Shown in pieces: positions 1 through 10,438 of a stretch of 64,000 bases of DNA. How positions within the stretch are numbered: the first letter of the stretch is position 1; each line of letters begins with the position of its first letter. The notes beneath the pieces are model-generated. The model was not told the DNA's origin. It saw only the letters and a program-made list of their open reading frames with translations, and made no database searches. Made by a program: the position numbers and the translations under genes. The stretch is from assembly GCA_025558095.1 (NCBI GenBank), contig JAIVFI010000041.1:372001-436000 (forward strand). The letters are read 5' to 3'. Origin of the DNA: Hyaloraphidium curvatum (lineage: Eukaryota > Monoblepharomycota > Hyaloraphidiomycetes > Hyaloraphidiales > Hyaloraphidiaceae).

Positions 1-2300
1 CGGCGATTGAGCATCTGCTGCTTCATGAAGTACTCCAGGTTCTTGTGGTCCGTGAAGACGTCGACTTTATGCGGGCTACCCTCGAGGTATCGCCGCCACG
101 CCTTGAACGCGTCGACAACTGCGAGTAGCTCCTTGTCGTAGATCGGGTAGTTGATCTCCGCCGGCTGGAACTTCCGGGAATGAAACGCCACGGGATGCAT
201 AAGCCCGTCGTTGGGGGCGGGCTGCGACAGCACGGCTCCGAGGGCGAAGTCGGAAGCATCTGCCTCAACTGTGTACGGAACGGCTGGATCGGCGTTACGC
301 AGGAACGGAGCCGAAGTGAAAGCGGATTTGAGCGCATCGAAGGCTGCGCGAGCTTCCGGCGTGAAACGGAACGGATCGCCCGGCTTGAGCTTAGTGAGGT
401 CCGTGAGCGGAAGTGTGATCTGCGCGTAGTCCTTGATGAAGCAGCGGTAGAAGTTGGCAAAGCCGAGGAAGCTTTGGAGCTGGCGAAGGGTCGCAGGCTC
501 GGGCCATGAGGTGATGGACTCGACCTTGGAGGGGTCCATGATGACCTTGCCGTCGCCCACGATGAACCCGGCGTACTCGACGGTCGTAACATCGAACGAA
601 CACTTGGAGAGCTTCGCGTACAGGTGGTTGTCCCGGAGGCGCTGCAGAACCTGGCGCACATGCCCCGCGTGATCGGCTTCGTTCTCTGAGAAGATCAAGA
701 TGTCGTCGAGGTAGATCGCGACGAAGATGTCGAGTACGTCATGGAAGATGCTGTGCATGAAGCGCTGGAAGATGGCCGGCGCATTCATGAGGCCCATGGG
801 CATGACGAGGTACTCGAACTGGCCGTAGCGGGTGCGGAAAGCCGTCTTCCACTCGTCTCCTTCGCGGACGCGAATCTGACGGTAGGCTTCGCGGAGATCC
901 AGCTTGGTGAAGATCTTGGCACGGGAGAGGCGGTCCAGAAGGTCGGAAATGAGCGGGATCGGGTAGCGGTCTCGCTTCGTGATCCGGTTGAGACCGCGGT
1001 AATCCTCGCAGACGCGAAGCCCGCCGTCCTTCTTCTTTGCAAAGATGACTGGAACCCCGCTCGGAGAATCCGAAGGGCGGAGACGCCCCGATGCGGAAAG
1101 CTCTTCGATGTGCTTCCGGAGTGCCTCGGATTCGACTTCGGAGAGGCCGTGGAGACGTCCAGAAGGAGGGACTGCCCCTTCTTCGAGTTCGATTGCGCAA
1201 TCGAAACCGGGACGATGCGGCGGCAGTGACGATGCAGGCTTGTCCGGGTCGAAGACGTCCGCGAAGTCGGCGTACTGCGATGGGACCGTGGGCTCGGCGG
1301 CGGCCGCGCTTGCAGCGCGCGCGGCGGGGTCGGAGACCATGGCGACGAAGATCTGTGCGTCCTTGCGCTCGCGACGCATCTCGGCGACAAACTGGCGCGC
1401 CGAGAGATTAGCGATCTTCACCTTAGGCGGCGGAGGCGGAGGTACTTCCGGAGGCGCGCCCCGACCGGTCCCATCGGCCGGGGTTGGCCTCGGCGGTTGT
1501 TCGTCGACCCCGCGGCCCAAGGGGACGGCCTGCGGAGGTCTGCCTGCGTCGCCCGATCCCATGGAAGCCGAAAAAGAAGCCGTGTGTGGGTATTCGGACT
1601 CCGTGATGTCCTCGAGGATGGTCCGGTCGCTGGCCTGGCTGGAGGCGGGGTCAGCAGCTGGGAGACATCCACCGGCAGAGACGGATACGTCCACCGGGGC
1701 CGCCCGGCTGGCGCCTTCAGCCGGGCTTGTCTTTGGCGGTTCCTGATCCGCCGCCGGAGCCTTAGGCGCGCTCAACGGCGGGGAAACTCCCTGTGCGAAC
1801 GGGCGAGGGATCCGCAGGGATCGACGGGACCAATCGAGCGCCGCGTTCACGAACTCGAGGTACGAGAGTCCGAGAACGACCGGAATCGACGCGCTGATGA
1901 TGTTGAAGCTGACTCCGACGGTAATGCCATCGGCTGTCAGTGCGACGGGCTCCGTCTCCTGGGTGACGTCGCCCGACGAAATAGGCCGCCCGTCCACCAC
2001 GTCGAGCCCGAAAGGCGTGGAGCGCTGCAAGCACGAGTATCCAACGCAGCGCGCGAAAGCCTCGTCCATGAAGCAGGCGTCGGCGCCGGAGTCCACGAGT
2101 GCGTCCACGATCCGAAGCCGGCCGTCCGGAAGCACGATGCGCACGGGAATGACGAAGGAAGGAACCGGGTCGGACCGGAGCAGAGGAAATGGCGGCCGCC
2201 CGGAAGACGCCGCCAAGCAAGGGGCACGGGAAAACTGAAGACTTGTATTGGCATCGCCAGCGTCGGAGGTGCCCCGGAATCCGAGCTGGCGTTTCAAAAA
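1..2300 (-). CDS. Ty3-type Pol (protease, RT, RNase H), partial
   Basis: This frame is -1 relative to gag, runs from the gag stop to the window edge without a stop, and has no start codon of its own. An aspartic protease site, DSGAD, lies at 2079-2093. A Pro-rich linker follows. The reverse transcriptase shows the expected series VIFAKKKDGG, DYRGLNRIT, KLDLREAYRQIRV and the catalytic IYLDDILIF near 697-716. The connection/RNase H domain contains DASDFALGAVLSQ near 230 and FTDHKNLEYF near 40. Integrase and the 3' LTR must lie to the left of the window. Confidence 0.9.
2294..2300 (-). other. putative -1 ribosomal frameshift site at the gag stop
   Basis: On the minus strand gag ends TCT TTT TGA. 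A run of five T precedes GA. The pol frame is exactly -1 relative to gag and overlaps it with no stop, so a one-base slip of the Phe codon on the T run changes TTT-TGA into TTT-TTG and enters pol. This is a shift at the stop codon itself, not a classical X-XXY-YYZ heptamer well upstream. The frame relation is seen; the mechanism is inferred. Confidence 0.6.
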
Positions 2301-3487
2301 GACGACGATGCAGACTTGGCGGGGCAAAAGGCCTTGACGTGACCGGGCTGACCACAGTAAATGCAGAGCCCCTCGCGAAGGCGGCGCTGGCGCTCCTCCG
2401 GCGTCAGCTTGGCGCGCGACCCTGAGGACGCCGAGCCTGAAGCCCCGCCCGGCTGGCCAGATGCAGACGCGGAGCCCAGCACCATCGGCACGGGGCCGGA
2501 AGCACTTGCGGAAGGAGCTGCCGGAGAGACATGCGATCCGATGGGCACCGACTGCATCGCTCCGGGGTAGGGATACCCAGAGGTGGGCCGGTCGCGGCTC
2601 CGAGCTTTGCGCAGCGCAGCTTGCTGCTCGGAGAGGCGAACTTGAGCAGCAAATGCGATCTTCTTCGCTTCCTGGTACGTGCTGGGCTTCGAATGCTGGC
2701 CCATCTGGTTCACGATCTCCGCGGAGAGGCCAGCCAGGAACATATCCATGAACGTGGCATCACTGTAGCCCTCGACATCCGGCTTCAAGCTTTCAAATTC
2801 GACTGCGTATTCGGCCAGATGCCCGGGCTTCTGGACGAGTGCATGGAGCGCATTGACGGCGGAAGTGTGTCGAAGTGGCATCTGAAAGGTAGAGAGAAAC
2901 TCCTCGCGAAGCGAGATCCACGAGGGCGCAATCGTCCCGGAGCTGCTCTGCTGGGCAGCAAACCAGCGGAGCGCATCGCCCTTGAGAAGCAGACTGAAGA
3001 ACGCGATCTTTTGGGCGTCCGAGGCAAGCTCCGGCTTGAGCTCGAGCGCGTTGTCGACCTGCATCATGAAGTAACGGGTGCGTGCGTGATCGGTCCCGTC
3101 GAACTTGTCCGGGGTAGGCACGTTGATCGGTTTCGCGGTTGGGGCAGCAGCGGCGTGCTGGGGCAGGAACCCCATGCGCGCGACAGAGCCGACAAACGCG
3201 TCCGTGAGCGCAGCGGCGGACACCGAAATCGGAGCAGACAGAGGAGCGTGCTGCGCGACGTGGGTTGCTTGGGAAGCGCGGTAGGTGGCGACTTGGGCAC
3301 GGATCGGGAGCGCGATGAACTCGGGCTGAGCGTCGCCGAGGGCGTCCAAGAAGCTGACGAAAGCAGCACGCTCCTGCGGCTCGAGGGTATCAAGGAAAAC
3401 CCTTTCGCGCTCGATAAGGACTTCGACGGGAGTCTGGGGGTCCGGGGTCGCGGAGAGGAGATCGCGGAGAGCGTCGGCGCCAGCCAT
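2294..3487 (-). CDS. Ty3-type Gag polyprotein
   Basis: A 397-residue structural protein of the retroelement. Residues ~100-290 form a retrotransposon-gag capsid region with the typical pattern of a putative start at FDGTDHARTR, then WFAAQQSS and LREEFLSTFQ. A Ser/Pro/Gly-rich linker follows. One CCHC zinc knuckle, CIYCGQPGHVKAFC, sits at ~375-390 and would bind element RNA. The first ATG of the open frame gives a protein of normal Ty3 Gag size. The frame ends in a TGA directly after a run of T, where the pol frame takes over by a -1 shift. Confidence 0.9.
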   Translation of the reverse strand: MAGADALRDLLSATPDPQTPVEVLIERERVFLDTLEPQERAAFVSFLDALGDAQPEFIALPIRAQVATYRASQATHVAQHAPLSAPISVSAAALTDAFVGSVARMGFLPQHAAAAPTAKPINVPTPDKFDGTDHARTRYFMMQVDNALELKPELASDAQKIAFFSLLLKGDALRWFAAQQSSSGTIAPSWISLREEFLSTFQMPLRHTSAVNALHALVQKPGHLAEYAVEFESLKPDVEGYSDATFMDMFLAGLSAEIVNQMGQHSKPSTYQEAKKIAFAAQVRLSEQQAALRKARSRDRPTSGYPYPGAMQSVPIGSHVSPAAPSASASGPVPMVLGSASASGQPGGASGSASSGSRAKLTPEERQRRLREGLCIYCGQPGHVKAFCPAKSASSSF

Positions 3488-3684
3488 GCTGCACCGAGGG
3501 CGAGGTCACGGGGAACGGGAAACGTGGATTCAGGGTTGGAACGTCGTCAAACTGTCAGGACGGGGCGCGGGGGACCCGTAAAGACCTGTGTTGACGACGT
3601 TGAGGAGTCACTACACAGCACTGCGCCTAGTCTTCCCTCGCCGGGGACCACCGTCCCCCTTGCCCCGACGCCGGCGCGTTACAG
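3488..3684. other. short spacer between Gag start and membrane-gene exon
   Basis: About 200 bases that should hold the element's 5' leader and perhaps its LTR, followed by the 3' end of an intron (acceptor GTTACAG ending at 3684) of the plus-strand gene. A stretch on the minus strand beginning TGGTCCCC (around 3650) could pair with a tRNA 3' end, but it is not next to a convincing LTR terminus, so I do not call a primer-binding site. Confidence 0.4.
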
Positions 3685-3816
3685 CTGCCTGTCACCTATG
3701 GTTTGGCCAAGACGATCGCCGTGACGCTGCTGACATTGGTGGTCGGGTGCTGGAGCATCTTGCGCGGCTTCGGAGTGTACGTGACCTTGCAGACGTATTG
3801 CCCGGCGCCGGCATAG
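3685..3816 (+). CDS. last exon of a multipass membrane protein (family copy 1), rest missing
   Basis: This 43-codon exon starts right after a CAG acceptor and ends in TAG. It encodes one hydrophobic helix and the C-terminal signature of the membrane family found again at 15746-17342, 47257-48672 and 49702-51374: G-C-W-S-I-L-R, then GVYVTLQTYC and a Pro/Ala tail. No upstream exon is visible, because the Ty3 element on the opposite strand begins about 200 bases away. Either the element sits in an intron and the other exons lie left of the window, or this is the stub of a gene destroyed by the insertion. Confidence 0.7.
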   Translation: MPVTYGLAKTIAVTLLTLVVGCWSILRGFGVYVTLQTYCPAPA

Positions 3817-3901
3817 GGCGCCCTGGTGGACTGACGCAGCAGAACAGGAGCTTTGCTTTGGACTATTGAACATGGTCGAGCACCGCACGGGCAATATCGT
3901 T

Positions 3902-5793
3902 CTATCGCGTGCGAGACACCAGCGAATCCAAAGCGCATTCGATCGAGTCGGGCGTGTGGGCCAGCATCGCTGCAGGGGTTGCGACAAGGAGGTCAAAGAG
4001 TGCCTCGGGATCCTCCGCTTCGAACAGCTGTCCGGTCCCGTGCTGCGCGGTCCGCATCCAAAGAATCCTCCCGGCCGGGTACAGGCGATGCCGCGAAGGG
4101 GCGGGCCTGCGCTCAGGCCCGAATGCCGCCTCCTCCACGGCCGACCGCGTTCTGCAGAACCACGTCGCATGCTCGTCGAGCTCCGACCCGCCAGTTCCCG
4201 GCACTGACATGGCATCGTCCCGCGCAAGGGCCTCATCAGCGCACCCGAGGTCATGCACGGCGTTGATGAGCCGTTCTGCGTCCATGACGGTCGCCGCCGA
4301 AAGCCTCGAGATCAGGTCGTGGTCCGTGACGAAGCTGGTCACGGTGCCCCTCAGTTCCCCGGACACGCCGAGCGAGACCACAGCAGGTGGGCCGAAAGCC
4401 ACCACGCGGACGTCCGTGTCGATCTCGGGGGCGAGCAGGGCGCCCACGAGCGTGGCGATCGCCGCGCCGAGAGAGTGCCCTACCAGGACGATACGGAAGC
4501 CGGGGTTGGCATCCATCAGGGCCTGGAGGCCGATCATGAACGGCGACGACGGCCGCGTGACGAGCTGGGCCACGGCGAGGAAGAACCCGTGCGCGTACCC
4601 TCCTCGGAAAGGCGCGCTGTCGGCCGCAAAGTCGCACAGCAGGTCCGTGATCCCCGCGCTCCCGCGGACGACAATCGCTATGAGCTTGTTGGGCGTGTTG
4701 CGGACAAAGTAGATGCTGGGGTAGTAGGTGCCCAGGCCGAGCTGGCCGGCAATGCCGAGAACGATCAATGTGGCGGTCGACGCCATGATCCGAGAGTTGG
4801 GTCCGAGGCGGCCCTGGCTGGCGAGGAATACGTGCGAGTGGCGACGATAAAGACGCCTTGGATCGGGGAGAAAGGTATTGGCGTCCAACGTCTGCCTCGT
4901 CGTGTTGCTCGGGCGAGGCAAAGGGGGCAGAATCCCGACCGCCCGCAGCAGGAAGCCGTAGAGGCGTCCGGCCACCAAAGGCACTCTCCCATAAGTGCCC
5001 ATCGTAACGCGAGCAAGTCGACGTAGCAAATGCACTTGGAAACCGACGTCCGCGGGGTCGGTGGAGTCCAGGAGCTCGATAAAGTCGGCCGGCAGCAGCG
5101 CCGGGCACTGGGTGATTCGGAGCTCGCGAAGCGTCGGTCTGCCCCTGATCAGGAAGGGTAAACTGGCTGTTCGAGAAGTTGAGGAGCGATCAAACACCTG
5201 CGAAGCCAGTCCTCCTCGGTCCGTCTGACGATCGCCATCCACGCCCGATACCGCCTGAAGGTCCGCAGCCAGCCCGATATTCCTCGGCAGTCCTCCAGCG
5301 CGACTTCGTTCTGCAGAAAGAGCCGGATGATGTCCTCGGCGATGGCGGCGGTGTACATCTGCGCGTCGAGCTCTTGGTCGGGAGACAGCGGGAGGCAGGC
5401 GCGGGCGTCCGAGAACAGGCGCAGCAGGGCATCGAACGATCCTCGAATTGGAAATGAAAGCATTCGCTCCATAACGTCGATGGCGTGACGGAGGGCGGTG
5501 ACGCACGCGAGACCGAGCGGGAACCAGGCCAGAGCTGTCTCCCAAAGGTCGAGGCACGTCCGCCCTCCGGCGAAAGGGAGGGAAACGAATCCTAGAGCAA
5601 CCTTCTTGAAGCACAGGAGGGACACCCGTGCCGCGGAAAGGAGGGCGGAAAGCAGAGGAAGCCAGGAACCGTCCCCGCCCCTGGCCGAGGCGGCGCGGGA
5701 GCGGCGGGCGTCCTCGCGTCCCGTGTCGGTCGATTCGCGGGCGGCCCATTCAGGGAAGTCGCACTCCTCGAGTGACAATTGAGGGAGTGACAT
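3902..5793 (-). CDS. class 3 lipase, sn1-diacylglycerol-lipase-like
   Basis: Two exons joined across a 53-nt GT-AG intron (5197-5145) give a 612-residue protein, and the frame closes. The N-terminal part has hydrophobic stretches suggesting membrane attachment and a helical cap. The catalytic domain has the nucleophile elbow GHSLGAA near 4460-4483, preceded by the strand KLIAIVVRGSAG, in which Arg-Gly stands where diacylglycerol lipases have RGT/RGS. The Asp and His of the triad are probably in the SFVTDHDLISRLS stretch and further on. The family hydrolyses the sn-1 ester of diacylglycerol or related lipids. The substrate is inferred, and a general triacylglycerol lipase is the alternative. 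The ATG at 5793 is the first in the exon-1 frame. Confidence 0.8.
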
Positions 5794-6083
5794 CGTGTTC
5801 GGCCCGGTCTTCAGTTCCGTCGGAATGGGCCGATGCGTCGAGTCATGCAGTCAGGAGCGCTGAGTCACCATCGACGTCGAACGAACGAGCAAGGGCCCCG
5901 CTTGGGAAGAGATGGCAAAGATTGGATTTAACTGAACCAACAGCTGCTTATTGCCGTCGTTGAGCTCCTGGTTTGGAGCTCAAGAGCAGAAATCAGTTCA
6001 ATTAGCTGTCGCGGCGCGAGGCGCGCCCTCCCGTCGCGACCGAAACAGCACCTCACATCCCCCCACCGCCCCCGCCCGCAGCC

Positions 6084-6940
6084 ATGGCCCGCCTCGCCTC
6101 CGCCGCCGTCCTCGCCCTTTTTGCCCTTTTCTTCCTTCTGGCCGCCGCCCCGCGCGCGTCCACGCTGCCGAACGACGCCGCCGCGAAGGCCTTCTGCCGC
6201 CGCAACTTCTGGACCGACGCGGTGCGCAGGCCGCCTCTCCGAGCTCCGTGCGAGCCCGCGGTGACTTTTCCGCCTTTTTCCCAGCCGGTGGTGTTCTCGA
6301 CGACCACGCAGACATACTACACGGTGCGCCCCACCGCCCCACCTGCGCCTCTTGGTCTCACCCGGGGCCCCGCGCGCGCAGACCTGGACCTACACCGTCT
6401 ACCTGCCCGAAACGGCGACCACGACGACCGACGGCTCTGCCTCGACCCTGGAGGTTCGTTTTCGGGGCGAAGATCCGGGTGCGCCCCGCGGGCACGTGCT
6501 TACGCTGCTCCCGCCGTTCTCGCCTTTCTCCAACCCGATCTCCCGGCGGTCTGCATTTTGTGAAGCCCGTGATCACCCCCACCATGACCGCCAGCACCAT
6601 CGAGCCCTCGATCTCCGCCTCGACCGCCGAACCCTCGATCACCGCCTCCACCGTCGAGGTATCCCTAGCTGCACGCCGCCACTTTGGCACCGATCTGACC
6701 TCGAGCCTCCTTCCTTCGCAGCCCGCGCCGTGCACTGCGGGCACCGAGACCCTGGTCGTCACCTCCGTCGTCGTGTCCACCGTCGAGGTCGAGGTCACGC
6801 TAACATCGCTCGCGTACCTGGAGGTCCCGACGACGGTCTTCGTGACGGAGGTGGGCATGCACGGCGCAAAAGGAGATGGGCAGACTGACACCGTCGAATG
6901 CTGCGCACGCAGACAATCTATGGGGCCCGTTGAGGGGTGA
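6084..6940 (+). CDS. secreted Thr-rich protein, family member A
   Basis: Five exons: 6084-6221, 6285-6323, 6382-6453, 6566-6658 and 6722-6940, all internal joins in phase 0. Exon 1 encodes a signal peptide (about 28 residues, ending ...APRAST) and the family block LPND, then FCRRNFWT. Exon 2 is a 13-residue STTTQT exon, exon 3 begins TWTYTVYLP, exon 4 repeats ST(V/I)EPSI, and exon 5 begins with a Pro-Cys pair followed by Val/Thr-rich strands. Genes B and C share this order, but A stops after exon 5 and lacks their long Thr-rich 3' part, so it is a short form or a truncation. The function is unknown; a heavily O-glycosylated surface or wall protein is the obvious inference. Confidence 0.78.
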
Positions 6941-7180
6941 TCGGATGCCGTGAGCGTGATGCCGTTGGAGAGGTGGGCCTGCGCTGGGACGGCGGGCATG
7001 CGAGCTCCACGGCTAATTTCCCTTTCCCTCAGTACCCTATTCGATTTGGCTGGAGAGCGCTGGAGAGCATGGTGGATCTGGGAGGACAAGGACGACTGTA
7101 CAGTATTGCGTAGCTTAGTCAAGGATCCATACCGGGGGTAACTACTACATGGGAGCAACGACATAGATGACAGCTCGCTT

Positions 7181-8784
7181 TCAAAACCAGTGGAGGCCCG
7201 AATTCCTGCCGGGAACAGTATACCCCACCGCGCGCACACGGAGCAAGTGCCCTTCGGCTTCCCGCCGGACGGGGCAGTCCGGCTGGAGGGTGTCCAAAAG
7301 GCGCAGGAGGTGGCGCACAAAGTTCGGCACGGCAGAAGAGAAGCCCGTGGATGATGCGGAGCGGTACGCAACGACGACCTGGTGCAGAACGACCGCGGGG
7401 TTTCGAGGAGGAGAGAGGTGGCGAAGGATAGGCCCGCTCGATGGAGAGGTGGGGGGTTGCGAAGCAGCGGGTACGGCCTGTGCCCGACTCGGTGTACTCA
7501 AGGACCGCAGATAGGATCTCCTGTCGACCGGGCGCTGCGGCCGGAAGCGCGATTTCGACGGCGACTTGCCGCGCATCCTCGTCGAGGTAGAAGTCGCTAA
7601 TCGCAACCTCTCTCGGCGACGATTGCTCAGACGGCAATGTGCTCCAGATGTTCGTGATGCTCCCCTCGGTGGCTTGGGCGGGGATCCGCATGCGGAGTGT
7701 GCAGGCGGTGATCTCCTTCGCCCTGACCTTCGCGACGTCGAAGTTAATCAAGATGCTTGAGGAATCGTCCGTCACGGAGAACACGGTTGGATACCGGTCG
7801 GGGCTCGAGAGCTGCACCGTTCTGGACGCCCACGCCGTACGCCAGCAAAGTGACCGCCTTGCTCTTGCACATGGCTTTGAGCTCGCAGACGGTTTCCGTC
7901 GGCAGCTCATCGTCCGAATCCGTAAACAGGAGCACACGGTTTGCAGCGCGCCTGGTCCCCGCAGCGGTGCGGGCTCGGATCAGCCCAAGGCCGCGACGCA
8001 CCCCGCGGAGGATGTCGGTCCCGGAGCCAGTCTCGAGCGAATCAACGAGCTCGATCACGCTCGTCTTGCCCGCAGCATCCATCCGCGTGAGCCCCGAAAG
8101 CAGGTCCGCGCGGCTGTCGAAAGCGACAACTGCCAACCTGTCGTCCTCCGACAGTGTGTCCGAGACGATGTCGCGGAGGGCGTCCTTAACAAACCCCATC
8201 CGGCCGTCGGCTACCATGCTTGAGCTACGGTCCATGACGACCACAAGGTCGATTGCCCGGGCACGAACGGATTGCGGGGCACAGATTCGGGCCAGGGCCG
8301 AGACCCGAACCTCGCCCAGGGCCGACAGCGCAGAGAACTCGGCCTCCAACACTACCGGGTCCGTTGGTGGAACAGTCGTGGCAACGGCTGTCACGCCGGC
8401 CAAATCGACAGCACTATCGGCGGCGTCGAGTCCGAGCTGCTGGGGCATGCGCACCTCGCCGCCCGTCCACCAGTTGGCGCCGATCGACTCATCTTCGATA
8501 CGAGGTACGCGACGAGCCTGCGGTGTGCGAGGTGCTCGGGGGGTATCGGGCGCCGCAAGCCCTGCGGCCGGGGTGTTGCCCGACGGGCTGAGGCCGAGCC
8601 GCTGCCGGCACATCGGGCACGTGGCAAGCGCGTCACTCTCCAGCAGCCGCCCGAAGCAGCGGTAGTGCATCGCGTGCCCGCAGCCCGACTCGACTATGGC
8701 GCGTCCGCCGCGGTGCTGGAGATCCGTGAGGCAGATGGGGCACGCGTCGGGCTCCGCGACGCGGCCGGGCGCTGCGATGGGCAT
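7181..8784 (-). pseudogene. RING-H2 / von Willebrand A (WAV3-like) gene with broken frames
   Basis: From the ATG at 8784 the frame encodes a RING-H2 finger (CPIC, CGHAMHYRC, CPMC, residues ~12-58), a linker with WWTGG, and a VWA domain opening VVVMDRSSSM with a MIDAS-type DxSxS and a later TDSDDE. This RING-VWA order is that of WAV3-type ubiquitin ligases. After LLAYGVGVQNG, near 7830, the frame is lost. The expected post-VWA segment (VAVEIALPAAAP, SAVLEYTESGT) continues in a second frame, and a helical C-terminus (around VVLHQVVVAYRSAS) in a third, ending at 7181. I found no good GT-AG introns explaining either change, so it is called a probable pseudogene; sequencing indels or undetected introns are the alternative. 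Confidence 0.55.
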
Positions 8785-9020
8785 GTTGTTTCCCTCGGGG
8801 TTGAAGGGCGCGGTGGTCGGTTCAGACGGCGGGCCAGGTGTTCGCGACCGGGCGGACGAGAGATGCAACGCGTAACACACAGCATTTTCGCGGTCTAGTA
8901 GCGTGCTTTTGTGAGCCTCCGCGTCGGGGCTCGGCGGTCGGATGCCTCGTGCAGTCGCCGCTCGTGCCTCGCCACACGTTGGGCCCAAAGCCCCGACAAC
9001 CTCCGACACTCACGCGCGCG
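8560..9020. repeat. segmental duplication, copy 1 (RING 5' half plus upstream DNA)
   Basis: This stretch is nearly identical to 9898-10340 in the same orientation. The match covers the RING coding part, its start codon and about 200 bases upstream. It begins abruptly at the sequence CCCTGCGGCCGGGG and decays in the upstream noncoding part. The two copies lead into different downstream protein sequence. Confidence 0.85.
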
Positions 9021-9390
9021 CCAACAGAAGCGCGTCAGCCTGCAATTATGTCGCAATCCGGGCCGATTGAACAGATGGGGCGTGCTGGGCGATCGATGCG
9101 GAGGAGCAGCCGGCGTTCGGCGAGGTGGCGGACGGGCTTGAAGACGATCCTGGACGCGGTTTATGCTAAGGTCGTGGGATCTGTCGTTCTATAGAGGCAC
9201 TTTGCATGCGATGCAGGTGCTCTTAATGTTTCCGTTCTGCTCATTGGATTTTGATGAGGCTAGTCGCGCAACTACAGGCACGGTTGTCGATGGACTCGTA
9301 CGATCGGTCGGCGGTTGAGGCCGATCGCATGACCGCTCCGCCCCCATCCTCCTTGGGCCCTTCCGCGCTGGCCCTTGCCCCCCATTGCAG

Positions 9391-10121
9391 CTAAGCGCGA
9401 GGCTCCCCGAAACTGCCGTCATGAAAGAAAAGCACCCCTCTGTTCTCCGGGACCCTCCTTCCTTCCCTTCGCTCACCCAGAAATCGTCGCATCCGGTTGA
9501 AAACATAAGGAAATGCAAGGTAAAGTAGCACGCAGGAGATTGCAGCAAAGAAGTCCACGAAACCCCGAACTATAAGCATCGGGTTCTGAAGGATCCACTC
9601 TGGGCAGAAAATACCGAGCTTGTAGAGGATGATGACATGGAGGATGATCTTCGCTACGACGACTGTACCCTATTTCGGACGAGATGAAAAGTCAGCACGG
9701 TCGACCGCCGGCTCGAGTCGCGAAACACCCGTACTTTGTCGTCTGAGCTGGGAATAGCAAAACGGAAGAACACGGTGCCGGCCGTCTCCCACCAGTCGGC
9801 TGCCATGTAGCTCAAGTCGTCTTCGAGAATTGGCGGGGCAGCTTCCGGACGAGGATCTGCCCGAGATGCCGGCGGAGCCCGAGGTGCCGGTGGAGGCCCT
9901 GCGGCCGGGGTGTTGCCCGACGGGCTGAGCCCGAGCTGCTGCCGGCACATCGGGCATGTCGCGAGCGCGTCGCTCTCTAGCAGCCGCCCGAAGCAGCGGT
10001 AGTGCATCGCGTGCCCGCAGCCCGATTCGACTATGGCGCGTCCGCCGCGGTGCTGGAGATCCGTGAGGCAGATGGGGCACGCGTCGGGTTCCGCGACGCG
10101 GCCGGGCGCTGCGATGGGCAT
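9391..10121 (-). CDS. RING-H2 finger fused to a transmembrane segment
   Basis: Two exons (10121-9735 and 9669-9391) flank a 65-nt GTACGG...TAG intron in phase 0; the product is 221 residues and the frame closes. The first ~75 residues are nearly the same RING-H2 finger as the neighbouring WAV3-like gene. The rest differs: a segment with WWETAGTVFF, then in exon 2 two hydrophobic helices (VAKIILHVIILYKLGIF and FAAISCVLLYLAFPYVF) and a basic tail. The second half resembles the plus-strand gene at 10439-11261 in residue pattern and has an intron at the same place. The gene therefore looks like a chimera between a RING module and that membrane family. A membrane-anchored E3 ligase role is inferred. 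Confidence 0.65.
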
Positions 10122-10340
10122 GTTGTTTCCCTCGGGGTTGAAGGGCGCGGTAGTGGGCTCAGACGACGGGCCAGGTGTTCGCGACCGGCCGGACGAGAGA
10201 TGAAACGCGTAGCACACAGCTTTTTCGGTCTAGTCGCGTGCCTTTTGTGAGCGTCCGCGTCGGGGCTCGGCTGTCGGGCCTTCGGCGGTGCTTCGCCACA
10301 CGCTGTGCCCGAAGCCCCGAAAACCTCCGACGCTACGTAT
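9898..10340. repeat. segmental duplication, copy 2
   Basis: Direct repeat of 8560-9020. It supplies the RING finger and upstream region of the RING-transmembrane gene. Small indels in the upstream part and a handful of substitutions in the coding part show the copies have diverged slightly. Confidence 0.85.
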
Positions 10341-10438
10341 ACATACAGAAGGAAAGAGATGACGAGAATCCAGATTCAAAACGCGCCAAAGTATCCTCAG
10401 AGCCATATTCGGCCGTATCGACTAGAATTCATCGCAAG

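Larger units (their letters stand above)
1..3487 (-). mobile_element. Ty3-type LTR retrotransposon, 5' part only
   Basis: Gag and pol lie on the minus strand in the order capsid, zinc knuckle, aspartic protease, reverse transcriptase, RNase H, and the window edge cuts pol in the RNase H region. Reverse transcriptase directly after protease, with integrase still to come, is the Ty3 order and not the copia order. No LTR is visible. The left LTR lies outside the window, and no TG...CA-bounded repeat can be tested in the 200 bases upstream of gag. Apart from the gag-pol frame change the frames are open, so the element looks recent. Confidence 0.88.

Noticed and set aside
3639-3650. TGGTCCCCGGCG on the minus strand as a Ty3 primer-binding site
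   Set aside because: No LTR end is adjacent and no specific tRNA match could be established.
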